A DNA stretch of 64,000 nucleotides from JAKFEE01 sp036675815 (GTDB taxonomy: Bacteria > Pseudomonadota > Alphaproteobacteria > Rhodospirillales > Magnetospirillaceae). Made by a program: the position numbers and the translations under genes. Under the pieces are notes generated by a model. The model did not search any database, was not told where the DNA came from, and worked only from the letters and a program-made list of their open reading frames with translations. Shown piece after piece: positions 26,797 to 36,500 of this stretch; the stretch's first letter is position 1, and every line of letters begins with the position of its first letter. The DNA lies in contig JAKFEE010000055.1 of the NCBI GenBank assembly GCA_036675815.1, positions 127,861 to 191,860 on the forward strand, in the 5' to 3' direction.

Positions 26797-27099
26797 ATGG
26801 ATTATCCCTCCGCCGGCACCTTCGGCCTGCTCCCGGGCCGCCGAACCGCCATCGCCGTATCCCCCGACCTGATCGCCGAATTGGTGGCCCTGTTCGGCCC
26901 CCTGGGCTCGGATGGAGACGGGGACGAGGACAGCGACGGCGCGTTCGAGGTGGTGTTCGAGCCCTGGGACGACGCCTTGGGCGTCTACATCGTCGGTGAC
27001 GTGCTCGACGACGACGAGAGCTTCTGGGAAGACGGCGACGACATCGAGGACGAGGACCTGATCGAGGACGAGGACCTGGACGGCGAAGATCCCAAATGA
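26797..27099 (+). CDS. Highly acidic small protein
   Basis: A 100-residue protein with a perfect GGAGG Shine-Dalgarno 8 bases before ATG. The N-terminal third (GTFGLLPGRRTAIAVSPDLI) is mixed; from residue about 38 onwards Asp and Glu dominate, ending with repeats of the type EDEDLIEDEDLDGEDPK. No signal peptide or membrane segment. Such acidic tails are seen in metal- or protein-binding proteins and DNA mimics, but nothing specific can be said. It converges with the ABC permease gene. Confidence 0.65.
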   Translation: MDYPSAGTFGLLPGRRTAIAVSPDLIAELVALFGPLGSDGDGDEDSDGAFEVVFEPWDDALGVYIVGDVLDDDESFWEDGDDIEDEDLIEDEDLDGEDPK

Positions 27100-27109
27100 A
27101 TGCAGTGGG

Positions 27110-28252
27110 TTAGTCCAGAGTCTGTCGATAGCGCCTGAGTGCCACCGCCATCGCCGCCGCCAGGAACACGAGCATGGGCCAGACGTCTGGCCAGATCTCG
27201 GCCCAGCCGTTGCCCTTGAGCAGGATGCCGCGAACGATCCGCAGGAAATGGGTTAGCGGAAAGACCTCACCCAGAATCTGCGCCCAATCGGGCATGCCCC
27301 GAAAAGGAAACATGAATCCGGACAGCATCAGCGACGGCAGGAAGAAGAAGAAGCTCATCTGCATGGCCTGCATCTGATTGCGGGCCAGCGCCGAGAAGGT
27401 GAAGCCGACGGCCAGATTGGCAAAGATGTAGGCCAGCAGCGCCACCGAGAGCAGCCACAGGTCGCCGACGATCGGCACGCCGAACATGAAGCGCGCCGCC
27501 ACCACGATCAACGCCACCTGCACGTAGCCGACCAGGATGTAGGGCAGGATCTTGCCCAGCATGACTTCGCCCGGGCGCACCGGCATGGCCAGCAGGTTCT
27601 CCATGGTGCCGCGCTCGCGCTCGCGGGTGAGGGCCAGTGCCGTCATCGTCACCATGGTCATGTTGAGGATGACGCCCATCAGGCCGGGTACGATGTTGTA
27701 CTGGGTGATGCCTTCGGGGTTGTAGCGGCGGTGGATGCGCAGGTCGATCGGCCCCGGCTCGGCGCGCAGGTCGGCCAGGGGGCCGGTGAGGTCATGATCG
27801 AAGGCCGAGGTCTGCAGGGTCGCCAGTGCCCCGATGGCGTTCGAGGCCGCGGCGGGATCGGTGGCATCGGCCTCGACCAGGAGACTCGGGTGTTCGCCGC
27901 GCACCAGATCGCGCGAGAAATCGGGCGGGATGCTGACGACGAACTGGACGTCGCCTCGGGCGAGAAGCTCCGCTGCTTCGCTTTCCGTGCGGGGCCAGGC
28001 GACCACCGTGAAATAGCCGGAATTCTGCAAGGCGGCGACGAAGCTGCGGGCGAAGGGGCCGCGGTCATGATCGGCGATGGCGGTGGGCAGGCCTTTGGGG
28101 TCCATGTTGATGGCGTAGCCAAACAGCACCAGTTGCATGATCGGGATGCCGAGCATCATGGCGAAGGTCAGGCGATCGCGCCGCATCTGCACGAACTCCT
28201 TGGTGACCATCGCCATGAGCCGGGTTGGTGAAAAGCGGTCGCGCAGGCTCAT
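27110..28252 (-). CDS. ABC-2 type exporter permease
   Basis: A 380-residue permease of the YhhJ/YbhS type. An N-terminal TM helix (about 28-48, MMLGIPIMQLVLFGYAINMD) precedes a large periplasmic domain (about 50-190), then five C-terminal helices including NIVPGLMGVILNMTMVTMTA and the ABC2 signature RERERGTMENLLAMPVRPGE. Start ATG 28252 makes the ATGA overlap with the ATPase gene; a longer reading would run into it. Operon order is fusion protein, ATPase, permease. E. coli relatives are linked to drug or lipid export; no outer-membrane channel is encoded here. Confidence 0.88.
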   Translation of the reverse strand: MSLRDRFSPTRLMAMVTKEFVQMRRDRLTFAMMLGIPIMQLVLFGYAINMDPKGLPTAIADHDRGPFARSFVAALQNSGYFTVVAWPRTESEAAELLARGDVQFVVSIPPDFSRDLVRGEHPSLLVEADATDPAAASNAIGALATLQTSAFDHDLTGPLADLRAEPGPIDLRIHRRYNPEGITQYNIVPGLMGVILNMTMVTMTALALTRERERGTMENLLAMPVRPGEVMLGKILPYILVGYVQVALIVVAARFMFGVPIVGDLWLLSVALLAYIFANLAVGFTFSALARNQMQAMQMSFFFFLPSLMLSGFMFPFRGMPDWAQILGEVFPLTHFLRIVRGILLKGNGWAEIWPDVWPMLVFLAAAMAVALRRYRQTLD

Positions 28253-29181
28253 GTCGACCGCTCTTCGCCCTGGCTCATCAGGTGGATGAACACGTCCTCC
28301 AGGCTCGGCTGGGCCGGAACCCAGTGCAGCTCCGGGCGGTTGCGCCACGGCGCGATCGCCGCCTCGAGGCGGTGCCGATCGGGGCCGATGACGTGCAGGG
28401 CGCTGCCGAACGCGGCCACCATGGCCACGCCCGGCCGGCTCTGCAGCTCGGCCGCCAGTCGCCCGATGCCGCGGCCGGAGACCTCCCAGGTGGTGAGGCC
28501 GGCACCGGCGATCACCTCGTCGACGGTACCGCGGGCGATGACGTGACCGGCGGAGATGTAGCAGACGCGGTGGCAGCGTTCGGCCTCGTCCATGTAATGC
28601 GTGCTGACCAGCACGGTCAGGCCTTCCTCGGCCAGGTGATGGAGATGATCCCAGAAATCGCGCCGGGCCTTCGGATCGACACCGGCCGTCGGCTCGTCGA
28701 GAAGCAAGAGTTTCGGCTCATGCAGGAGACAGGCGGCCAGCGCCAGCCGTTGTTTCCACCCGCCGGACAGTTCGCCGGCCAGCTGTCGGCGGCGCTCCGT
28801 CAGCCCCAGCTCGTCCAAGGCCTGTGCCACCCGCCGCTTGCGGTCGCTGACCTCATAGACGCGGGCGACAAAGGCAAGGTTCTCCTCGATCGACAGGTCC
28901 TCGTAGAAGCTGAAACGCTGGGTCATGTAGCCGACCTGGCGCTTGATCTGCCGGGCCTGCGACCGGATGTCGAAGCCAAGGCAGGTGCCTTCGCCGGCAT
29001 CGGGGGTCAGCAGGCCGCACAGCATGCGGATGGTGGTGGTCTTGCCGCTGCCGTTGGGGCCGAGGAAGCCGTAGATCTCGCCGCGCGCCACCTGGATCGA
29101 GAAGTCCCGAACCACCGCACGGCCGGAAAAGCGCTTCTCCAGCCCGCTTACGTCGATGACCAGGGGGGCTGCGTCGGTCAT
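28249..29181 (-). CDS. ABC exporter ATP-binding protein
   Basis: A 310-residue ATPase subunit. Walker A LGPNGSGKTTTI, signature ELSGGWKQRL, Walker B LLLLDEPTAGVDP and H-loop STHYMDEAERC are all present in the first 210 residues; the remaining part is a C-terminal DUF4162-like domain common in ABC-2 exporters. It overlaps both neighbours by ATGA, so membrane fusion protein, ATPase and permease are translated as one unit. Confidence 0.92.
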   Translation of the reverse strand: MTDAAPLVIDVSGLEKRFSGRAVVRDFSIQVARGEIYGFLGPNGSGKTTTIRMLCGLLTPDAGEGTCLGFDIRSQARQIKRQVGYMTQRFSFYEDLSIEENLAFVARVYEVSDRKRRVAQALDELGLTERRRQLAGELSGGWKQRLALAACLLHEPKLLLLDEPTAGVDPKARRDFWDHLHHLAEEGLTVLVSTHYMDEAERCHRVCYISAGHVIARGTVDEVIAGAGLTTWEVSGRGIGRLAAELQSRPGVAMVAAFGSALHVIGPDRHRLEAAIAPWRNRPELHWVPAQPSLEDVFIHLMSQGEERST

Positions 29182-30125
29182 GGCGGCGATACCGTCACGT
29201 CCACCGGCTGCCCCGGATGCAGCGTCAGCGCATCGCCCGCGGGGCGGGCCTCGACGCGGAACACCAGCTTGTCGCGGCTGTCGACGCTGTAGATCACCGG
29301 CGGCGTGTATTCGGCCTGCGAGGCGATGTGGCTGACGCGCGCGGTGAGGCCGGGCGGGCAGGCGTCGCAGGCGAAGGCGACGGCGTCACCGATCTGCAGG
29401 GCGCCGAGTTGAGGTTCGGGCAGGAAGAACACCAGCTTGACCCCCTCTTCCGGCAGCAGCGACACCACCGGCGATCCGGCCGGCACGAATTCGCCGGGAT
29501 CGTAAAAGGTCTCCTCGACGAGGCCAGCCACGGGCGCTACCCGACTCAGATCGTCCAGGCGCGTCCGTGCCTCGGCGAGCAGGGCGCGGCGCTGCTCCAC
29601 CGTCGCCGCCGCGGCGGCGATCTGATCGGTGCGGGCGCCCAATAGTGCCGTCTCGTACTCGGCGGCCAATTCCGCCACCCGCGCCCGATCGCGTGCCACC
29701 GTGGCCTCGGCCTGCTCCAGCCGTTGCTCGGAGGCGACCTGGGTGCGGGCCAGGATTCGCTGGCGGGCCAGCTCTGCGATGGACAGGCGCAGATTGGCCT
29801 CGGCCTGGTCCTTCTGCGCGGCAATCACCGCCAGTTCCTCCGGCCGCTTGCCCTTGCGCAGATCGGCCAATTGTGCCTCGGCCTCGGCGAGGTCGGCGGC
29901 GGCGTCGTCGCGGGCGGCGGCGGCGATCGCCTGATCGAGGGCGAACAAGGGTGTTCCGGCGGCCACGCGTTGGCCCTCGCGCACGGTCAATTCGGCCAGG
30001 AGGCCGGCGCTGGGGGGCGCGATGCGCACATAGTCGCCTTCGACGTAGCCCTGCAGCCGCAAGCCCTCGGGCTCGCCCCCCAGACCGAACAGGGCAAGCA
30101 GCCCGGCGAGGATGTTAGCGATCAT
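29178..30125 (-). CDS. HlyD-family membrane fusion protein of an ABC exporter
   Basis: A 315-residue periplasmic adaptor. N-terminal hydrophobic anchor MIANILAGLLALFGLG, a first lipoyl half (RIAPPSAGLLAELTVREGQR), a long alpha-helical hairpin rich in Ala, Glu and Arg (about 70-180), then the second lipoyl half and a beta-barrel ending ALTLHPGQPVDVTVSPP. Start ATG 30125 gives the anchor directly; an upstream in-frame start lacks family character. Lead gene of the three-gene operon, resembling YbhG/YhiI. Confidence 0.88.
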   Translation of the reverse strand: MIANILAGLLALFGLGGEPEGLRLQGYVEGDYVRIAPPSAGLLAELTVREGQRVAAGTPLFALDQAIAAAARDDAAADLAEAEAQLADLRKGKRPEELAVIAAQKDQAEANLRLSIAELARQRILARTQVASEQRLEQAEATVARDRARVAELAAEYETALLGARTDQIAAAAATVEQRRALLAEARTRLDDLSRVAPVAGLVEETFYDPGEFVPAGSPVVSLLPEEGVKLVFFLPEPQLGALQIGDAVAFACDACPPGLTARVSHIASQAEYTPPVIYSVDSRDKLVFRVEARPAGDALTLHPGQPVDVTVSPP

Positions 30126-30274
30126 GACTGCCGATCTTGAGGCACATGACTTGTCGTGACCCGTTGCTTCGCGAGGTACGGCGATGATGACATGCCGCTT
30201 GGGCATGGCAAGGGCGCGCGTCGTCAGGAAGCGGCGCAGGTTTATCTTGCCGTCACATTTCGGATATTGTTTCC

Positions 30275-30856
30275 ATGCGGCTGGTGCTTGAACCGCGAGC
30301 CAGACTTTTCAATGGGATGTGGGGCATCATGGAGAACAACTGCGGCAAATGCATCTCGGCCGGCACGGTCAAGTGCCCCGACGCCGATACGGCGGCCAGG
30401 ATCATCGCCGAGTCCATGTTTGGCGAGATCAGTTTCGAAAACATGCTGATGAGAAAGGTGGCGGCCGCCCATCTTCTTGCGAAAGTGCCCGAGGTCATCC
30501 TGATCAACGCCGCCGTCAGCTCGATGATCGTCAGGCATGTACCGGAGCAGAAGTGCCTCGCGCTCAATCTGCTCGCCCACCTGCTGCTCATCGCGGGAAG
30601 TCATGACCAGGCGATCAAGAACCTGCAGAGACAGGCCAATGACACCCTTGGCTACGATCCGGAGAACGCCTTTCTCGCCACCCGGCTGTTCGACGTGATG
30701 TTTTTCCCCGTGTTGCTCTCGCTCGACGATCGCGAGTCCCAACGCGCGTTCATCTGGGAGTTCGGGCGCCAGGGTGTCGCCGCCTTGAAAGCCATGCGCC
30801 TGGAATATGCCGGTATTCGCGGGAGCCTTCCTGCACAGGCAAGCCGCGGCGCCTAA
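30275..30856 (+). CDS. Unrecognised 193-residue protein with N-terminal Cys motif
   Basis: No family recognised. Near the start there is a cluster NCGKCISAGTVKCP (C-x2-C-x8-C) that could bind a metal, followed by mostly helical sequence (AARIIAESMFGEISFENMLM, then VILINAAVSSMIVRH) with no signal peptide or clear membrane span. Possible starts are ATG 30275, 30317 and 30329; the last has GTGGGG upstream and a TATTGT box at 30267 would place transcription after 30275, so the true start may be 30329. The 3' end overlaps the convergent recG stop by 3 bases. Codon use fits the neighbourhood. Confidence 0.6.
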   Translation: MRLVLEPRARLFNGMWGIMENNCGKCISAGTVKCPDADTAARIIAESMFGEISFENMLMRKVAAAHLLAKVPEVILINAAVSSMIVRHVPEQKCLALNLLAHLLLIAGSHDQAIKNLQRQANDTLGYDPENAFLATRLFDVMFFPVLLSLDDRESQRAFIWEFGRQGVAALKAMRLEYAGIRGSLPAQASRGA

Positions 30857-32934
30857 CCCGAGCGCAGCGTCCGTACCTGGGCGTCGCGTTCCCACAGGTA
30901 CAGCAGAGTGCGCAGGCTCTCGCCCCGTTGCGACCTGAGCTGGGGGTCACGTTCCAGGACCAAACGCGCCTCGGTGCGCGCCATCTCCAACAGGTCGGCG
31001 TGTGCGGCCAGGTCGGCGACCCGGAACTTGGGCAGGCCGCTCTGCCGGGTGCCCAGCAACTCGCCGGCACCGCGCAGCCGCAGGTCCTCCTCGGCGATAC
31101 GGAAGCCGTCCTCGGTTTCGCGCAGGATGTTGAGGCGAGCCTTGGCCGTTTCCGACAGCGGCGCGCCGTAGAGCAGCAGGCATGTCGATGCCTTGTCGCC
31201 GCGGCCGATGCGGCCGCGCAGCTGATGCAGTTGTGCCAGCCCGAAGCGCTCGGCGTGCTCGATCACCATCACCGTCGCCTGCGGTACGTCGACGCCGACC
31301 TCGATCACCGTCGTCGCCACGAGCACGTCGACCTCGCCCTCGGCGAAGGCGGCCATTGCCGCGTCCTTCTGCGCCCCCTTCATGCGGCCGTGCACCAGCC
31401 CCACCTTGCCCGGGAAGATTTCGGCGAGATGGGCATGGCGTTCCTCGGTCGCCGCCACATCGGTCTTTTCCGATTCCTCGACCAGCGGGCATACCCAGTA
31501 CGCCTTGGCGCCACCGGCCACCGCGCGGCCGACCGCCGCCACCACCTGGTCGAGCCGTTCCAGCGGTAGGGTGCGGGTATCGATGGGCTGCCGGCCCGGG
31601 GGCTTTTCGTCCAGGCGCGATGTATCCATGTCGCCGTAGGCGGTGAGCGTCAGGGTGCGCGGGATCGGCGTCGCCGTCATCACCAGGATGTCGACGGCCA
31701 TGCCCTTGCCGGCCAACTCGAGGCGCTGGTGGACGCCGAAGCGATGCTGCTCGTCGATGACCGCAAGGGCAAGGTCGCGAAACGCCACGTCCTCCTGGAA
31801 CAGCGCATGGGTACCGACAAGGATGTCGATCGCTCCGTCCGCCAGCGCAGACAACGTCTGCTCGCGCAGCTTGCCTTTTTCACGGCCGGTCAACAGCGCC
31901 ACGCGCACGCCGGCCGCATCGGCGAGGGGCGATACGGTCGCGAAGTGCTGGCGTGCCAGTATCTCGGTCGGCGCCATCATCGCCGCCTGGGCGCCGCTTT
32001 CCACCGCCGACAGCATGGCCAGGAGGGCGACCACCGTCTTGCCGCTGCCCACGTCGCCCTGCAGCAGCCGCAGCATGCGCAGCGGCGCCCGGAGGTCGGC
32101 ATCGATCTCGGCCAGGGCGCGGGATTGCGCGCCGGTCAGGGCGAAGGGCAGGGCGGCGATGACTTTGGCCCGCAAACGTCCGTCGCCCTCGATGATGCGG
32201 CCCGACAGCCGGCGCAGCGACATTCGCACCAGCGCCAGCGCCAGCTGGTTGGCCAGCAGTTCGTCATAGGCCAACCGCCGTCGTGACGGCGTCTCCGGCG
32301 ACAGCTCCGCTTCCGACTGGGGCAGATGAGCACCGAGCAGCGCCTCGCGCCAGCCGGGCCAGCGCTCGCGCCGCATCAGGGCCGGGTCCAGCCATTCCGG
32401 CAGCTCCGGCGCCTTGGCCAGCGCGGCGCGCACCGCCTTGCCGACCACCTTCGGCGTCAGCCCCGCGCTCAGCGGGTGGACCGGCTCGACGGCCAGCACC
32501 GCGGCGGCGTTCTCCGGCGCCTCGATGCGATCGGGATGCGGTATCTGCGCCTCGCCATTGAAGCGCTCGAACAGGCCGCTGACGATGCGCTCGCCGCCCT
32601 CGGGCAGTTGCTTGCGCAGCCAATCCTCGCGGGCGTGGAAGAACACCAACTGGACCAGCTCGGTGTCGTCGCGGCAGAGCACGCGGTAGGGCCGCCGCGG
32701 TGAGCCCGACGGCAGATGCTGTTCGATCGACAGCCGCAGCGTCTGGATCTTGCCCTCCTCGGCGGCGGCGACGGTGGTGACGTGCCGGCGATCGATGATG
32801 GCATAGGGCAGGTGCCACAGCAGATCGACCACGTGCGGACCCGCCAGCTTTTCGAACAGCCCAGCCAGCTTCGGCCCGACCCCGGGCAGCGACGTGATGG
32901 GCGCGAACAGCGAATACAGGCAGCAAGGGCGCAT
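30853..32934 (-). CDS. recG: ATP-dependent DNA helicase RecG
   Basis: A 693-residue branched-DNA helicase that regresses stalled replication forks. The N-terminal wedge/OB region (ITSLPGVGPKLAGLFEKL) is followed by helicase motifs: Walker A LLQGDVGSGKTVVAL, DEQH in VIDEQHRFGVHQR, motif III MTATPIPRTL, and motif VI LHQLRGRIGRG. The C-terminal LRGAGELLGTRQSG is also characteristic. ATG 32934 fits the family start. Nearby sdhE and mfd on the other strand are a familiar alphaproteobacterial combination. Confidence 0.95.
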   Translation of the reverse strand: MRPCCLYSLFAPITSLPGVGPKLAGLFEKLAGPHVVDLLWHLPYAIIDRRHVTTVAAAEEGKIQTLRLSIEQHLPSGSPRRPYRVLCRDDTELVQLVFFHAREDWLRKQLPEGGERIVSGLFERFNGEAQIPHPDRIEAPENAAAVLAVEPVHPLSAGLTPKVVGKAVRAALAKAPELPEWLDPALMRRERWPGWREALLGAHLPQSEAELSPETPSRRRLAYDELLANQLALALVRMSLRRLSGRIIEGDGRLRAKVIAALPFALTGAQSRALAEIDADLRAPLRMLRLLQGDVGSGKTVVALLAMLSAVESGAQAAMMAPTEILARQHFATVSPLADAAGVRVALLTGREKGKLREQTLSALADGAIDILVGTHALFQEDVAFRDLALAVIDEQHRFGVHQRLELAGKGMAVDILVMTATPIPRTLTLTAYGDMDTSRLDEKPPGRQPIDTRTLPLERLDQVVAAVGRAVAGGAKAYWVCPLVEESEKTDVAATEERHAHLAEIFPGKVGLVHGRMKGAQKDAAMAAFAEGEVDVLVATTVIEVGVDVPQATVMVIEHAERFGLAQLHQLRGRIGRGDKASTCLLLYGAPLSETAKARLNILRETEDGFRIAEEDLRLRGAGELLGTRQSGLPKFRVADLAAHADLLEMARTEARLVLERDPQLRSQRGESLRTLLYLWERDAQVRTLRSG

Positions 32935-33007
32935 GGCGGGCTGACAGAAGCGGATCGAGCCTTTATATCCTGCCTTTCGGCACGGGCAAACGATTGCCGT
33001 ACCGGTA

Positions 33008-33193
33008 TTGTTTCGTCATTCCCGCGAAAGAGCTCGTGAAGGAATCGGTTGGTTGTTTCGTCATTCCCGCGAAAGCGGGAATCCATCGCTGAACCGCACG
33101 ACATTCGGTAGCTCGGGTGCCGTGCGGCCCATGGACCCCGCTTCCGCAGGGATGACGAAAAATTCCTTCACACGCTCGAAAGTGGGAATCCGT
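33008..33193. repeat. Cluster of REP-like palindromes between recG and sdhE
   Basis: Two exact 23-base direct repeats lie at 33008-33030 and 33053-33075 (core TTTCGTCATTCCCGCGAAAG). The second continues into a perfect palindrome ATTCCCGC-GAAA-GCGGGAAT (33063-33082). The unit 33056-33160 is bounded by inverted ends TTTCGTCAT and ATGACGAAA. An outer, more degenerate inverted pair (CTCGTGAAGGAAT near 33033, ATTCCTTCACACG near 33162) encloses it, followed by GAAAGTGGGAATCC. This motif family occurs in intergenic space of many proteobacteria. The block fills most of the 312 bases between the two genes. Confidence 0.8.
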
Positions 33194-33246
33194 GGCGCCG
33201 CCGGCACAATGGCCATGGTGACGCAAAAAGCAGGGGTGATGACACG

Positions 33247-33522
33247 ATGAGCGCAGATGACCTCGAAACCCGGCGCAAGCGCCTCATGTTCCGCGCCCAT
33301 CACATGGGCATGAACGAGAACGACCTGATCTTCGGCCAATTCGCCGAAGCTTTCCTGTCCGACATGAGCGCCGCGCAGCTCGACCGCTTCGAGGAGTTGA
33401 TCGCCCAGAACGACAGCGACTTGTTCAGCTGGGTCAGCGGCCGCGAACCGGTGCCGCCGCGGTTCGACCACGACGTGACGCGGCAATTGCTGCAATTCAA
33501 ATTGGTTACGGCCAGACGTTGA
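33247..33522 (+). CDS. sdhE: Succinate dehydrogenase flavinylation factor SdhE
   Basis: A 91-residue SdhE/Sdh5-family protein that promotes FAD attachment to the succinate dehydrogenase flavoprotein. The family region is RRKRLMFRAHHMGMNENDLI, then FGQFAEAF and QNDSDLFSWVSGREPVPP. The usual RGxxE motif reads MGMNE here: Gly and Glu are kept but the Arg is Met. Overlaps the mfd start in TTGA, the recG-sdhE-mfd neighbourhood being common in alphaproteobacteria. Start ATG 33247. Confidence 0.88.
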   Translation: MSADDLETRRKRLMFRAHHMGMNENDLIFGQFAEAFLSDMSAAQLDRFEELIAQNDSDLFSWVSGREPVPPRFDHDVTRQLLQFKLVTARR

Positions 33523-36500
33523 CCACGATTCCCAACATCTTCGCCGCCCCCGGCCGCACCCTGCTGGCCGGCATGCCCGAGGGTTTCGACGCCCTGACGC
33601 TGGCGCGCCTGGCCCAGTCGGGCATGGTCGAGGACCTTCTCCACGTTGCCCGCGACGAGCCGCGCATGGCGCGGCTGGCCGAGCAGTTGGCACTCTTCGC
33701 CCCGGGCGTCGAGGTTTTGGAATTTCCGGCGTGGGATTGCGTGCCCTACGACCGTATCGGCCCCAACGTCGACGTGGTGGCGCGGCGCATCCATACCTTG
33801 ACGCGGCTGGCGCAGCCGCGCCCGCCCGGTGGCGCTGCCCGCCTGATCGTCACCACCGTCGCGGCGCTGATGCAGCGGGTACCGTCGCGCGAGAGCTTTC
33901 TCGCCGCCAGCTTCGCCGTCAGGGTCGGCGGCCGCCTCGTCCTCGACGATCTTCTGGCCTTCCTCGGCCGCAATGGCTACGCCCGCTCCGACACCGTGAT
34001 GGAGCCCGGCGAGTATGCCGTGCGCGGCGGCATCATCGATCTGTTCCCACCCGGCACCGCCGAGCCGGTACGCATCGACCTGTTCGGTGACGAGGTCGAG
34101 CAAATCCGCGACTTCGAGCCGATGACCCAGCGCTCGACCGGCAAGCGCGACTGTCTCGATCTCAAGCCAATGAGCGAGGTGATGCTGGACGAAGCGGCGA
34201 TCGCGCGCTTCCGCTCGCAATACCGCGAGTTGTTCGGCGTCGTTTCGCCCAAGGATGCCCTGTACGAGGCCATTTCGGCAGGACAGAAGTATTCGGGCAT
34301 GGAGCACTGGTTGCCGTTGTTCCATGAGGGCCTGGATACGTTGTTCGCCTACCTCCCCGAAGCGGCGGTTACGCTCGACTATCAGGCCGAGGAGGCGCGT
34401 GCGGCGCGCCGCGAACAGGTTCTGGAATATTACGAGGCGCGGCGCAGCATCAGCGGCGGCGGCGTCGTCGATGCCGGCGGCATCTACCATCCCATCCCGC
34501 CGCAACAGCTCTACCTCGAGCCCGACGAGTGGGATCGCTTGGTGGCGGCGCGGCCCAATGCCGTGCTGTGGCCCTTCGCCACGGTCGAGGGCGGTGCCGT
34601 CGCCACCATCGACGCCGGCGGCCGGCCTGGCCGTGACTTCGCCGACGCCAGGGCCCAGCCCGCCCTCAACGTCTATGATGCGGTGCGCGACTATGCCGCC
34701 ACCGAAGCCGAGCAGGGGCGCAAGGTGGTCGTCGCCGCCTACAGCCCCGGCTCGCGCGATCGCCTCGCCCATGTCATGCGCGAGCACGGCATCAAGGAGG
34801 TGCGCAATCTCGATGGCTGGGGCGATGTCGACGCGCTGAACCCCGGCTGCATCGGCCTGGTCGCGCTGAGTCTCGAGCACGGGTTCACCACGGCCGGCCT
34901 CGCCGTGGTGTCCGAACAGGATATCCTCGGCGAGCGCCTGATCCGGCCGCAGCGCAAGCGGCGCCGTGCCGACCAGTTCCTCGCCGAGGCCTCGGCGCTG
35001 TCGGAAGGCGACTTCGTCGTCCATGTCGAGCATGGCATCGGTCAGTACGACGGCCTCGTCACGCTGGAGGTGGCCGGCGCGCCGCATGATTGCCTGCGCG
35101 TGCTCTATGCCGACAACGAAAAGCTCTACGTGCCGGTCGAAAACATCGAGACCCTATCGCGCTATGGCTCTGAGCTGACCGGCGTGCAACTCGACAAGCT
35201 GGGCGGCGCCGCCTGGCAGGCGCGCAAGGCCAAGCTCAAGAAACGCATCCGCGACATGGCCGATGCCTTGATCAAGGTGGCCGCCGAGCGGCAGTTGAAG
35301 ACCGCCGATCAACTGGTGGCGCCCGAGGGTGTCTACGACGAGTTCGCCGCGCGCTTCCCCTATGCCGAGACCGACGACCAGCTGCGCGCCATCGAGGAAA
35401 GCCTCGAGGACCTGGGCTCGGGCCGGCCCATGGATCGCCTGATCTGCGGCGACGTCGGCTTCGGCAAGACCGAGGTGGCGCTGCGTGCCGCCTTTATCGC
35501 CGCCATGTCCGGTAATCAGGTGGCGGTCGTGGTGCCGACGACTCTGCTGGCCCGCCAGCATTACGCCACCTTCCGCCAGCGCTTCGCCGGCCTGCCCATC
35601 CGGATCGAGCAGCTGTCACGCCTGGTGACGCCCAAGTCGGCGACGGCGGTGAAGAAGGGCATGGCCGACGGCACCGTCGATATCGTGGTGGGCACCCATG
35701 CCTTGCTGGCCAAGGGCATCCATTTCGCCCGCCTCGGCCTGCTCATCGTCGACGAGGAGCAGCATTTCGGCGTCGCCCACAAGGAGCGGCTGAAGCAGCT
35801 CAAATCCGACGTCCACGTGCTCACCCTGACGGCGACGCCGATTCCGCGCACCTTGCAGCTGGCCCTGACCGGGGTGCGCGAGATGAGCGTCATCGCCACC
35901 CCGCCGGTGGACCGCCTGGCGGTGCGCACCTTCGTGCTGCCCTTCGACGGGGTGGTGATCCGCGAGGCCATCCTGCGCGAGCGCTATCGCCAGGGGCAGA
36001 CCTTCTATGTCTGTCCGCGCCTGGCCGACATCGACCGCGTCGCCGAGCGCCTGAAGAAGCTGGTGCCCGAGGTCAAGTACACCGTCGCCCACGGCCGCAT
36101 GACGCCGACCGATCTCGAAGACACCATGACTGCCTTTGCCGAGGGCAAATACGACGTGCTGCTGTCGACCAACATCATCGAATCCGGCCTCGACATGCCC
36201 AGCGTCAATACGATGATCATCCATCGCGCCGACATGTTCGGCCTGTCGCAGCTCTACCAGCTACGCGGCCGCGTCGGCCGGTCGAAGGCGCGCGGCTACG
36301 CCTATCTGACCCTGCCCGGCGACGTGCCGGTGAGCAAGGCGGCGGAAAAGCGGCTGCAGGTCATGCAGCAGCTCGACTCGCTGGGCGCCGGCTTCTCGCT
36401 GGCCAGCCACGACCTCGACATCCGCGGCGCCGGCAATCTCTTGGGGGACGAACAGTCGGGCCACATTCGCGAGGTCGGCATCGAGCTCTACCAGCAGATG

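Noticed and set aside
33008..33193. CRISPR array from the repeated 23-mers
   Set aside because: Only two direct copies, with inverted copies and no unique spacers or cas genes; it fits REP-like elements.
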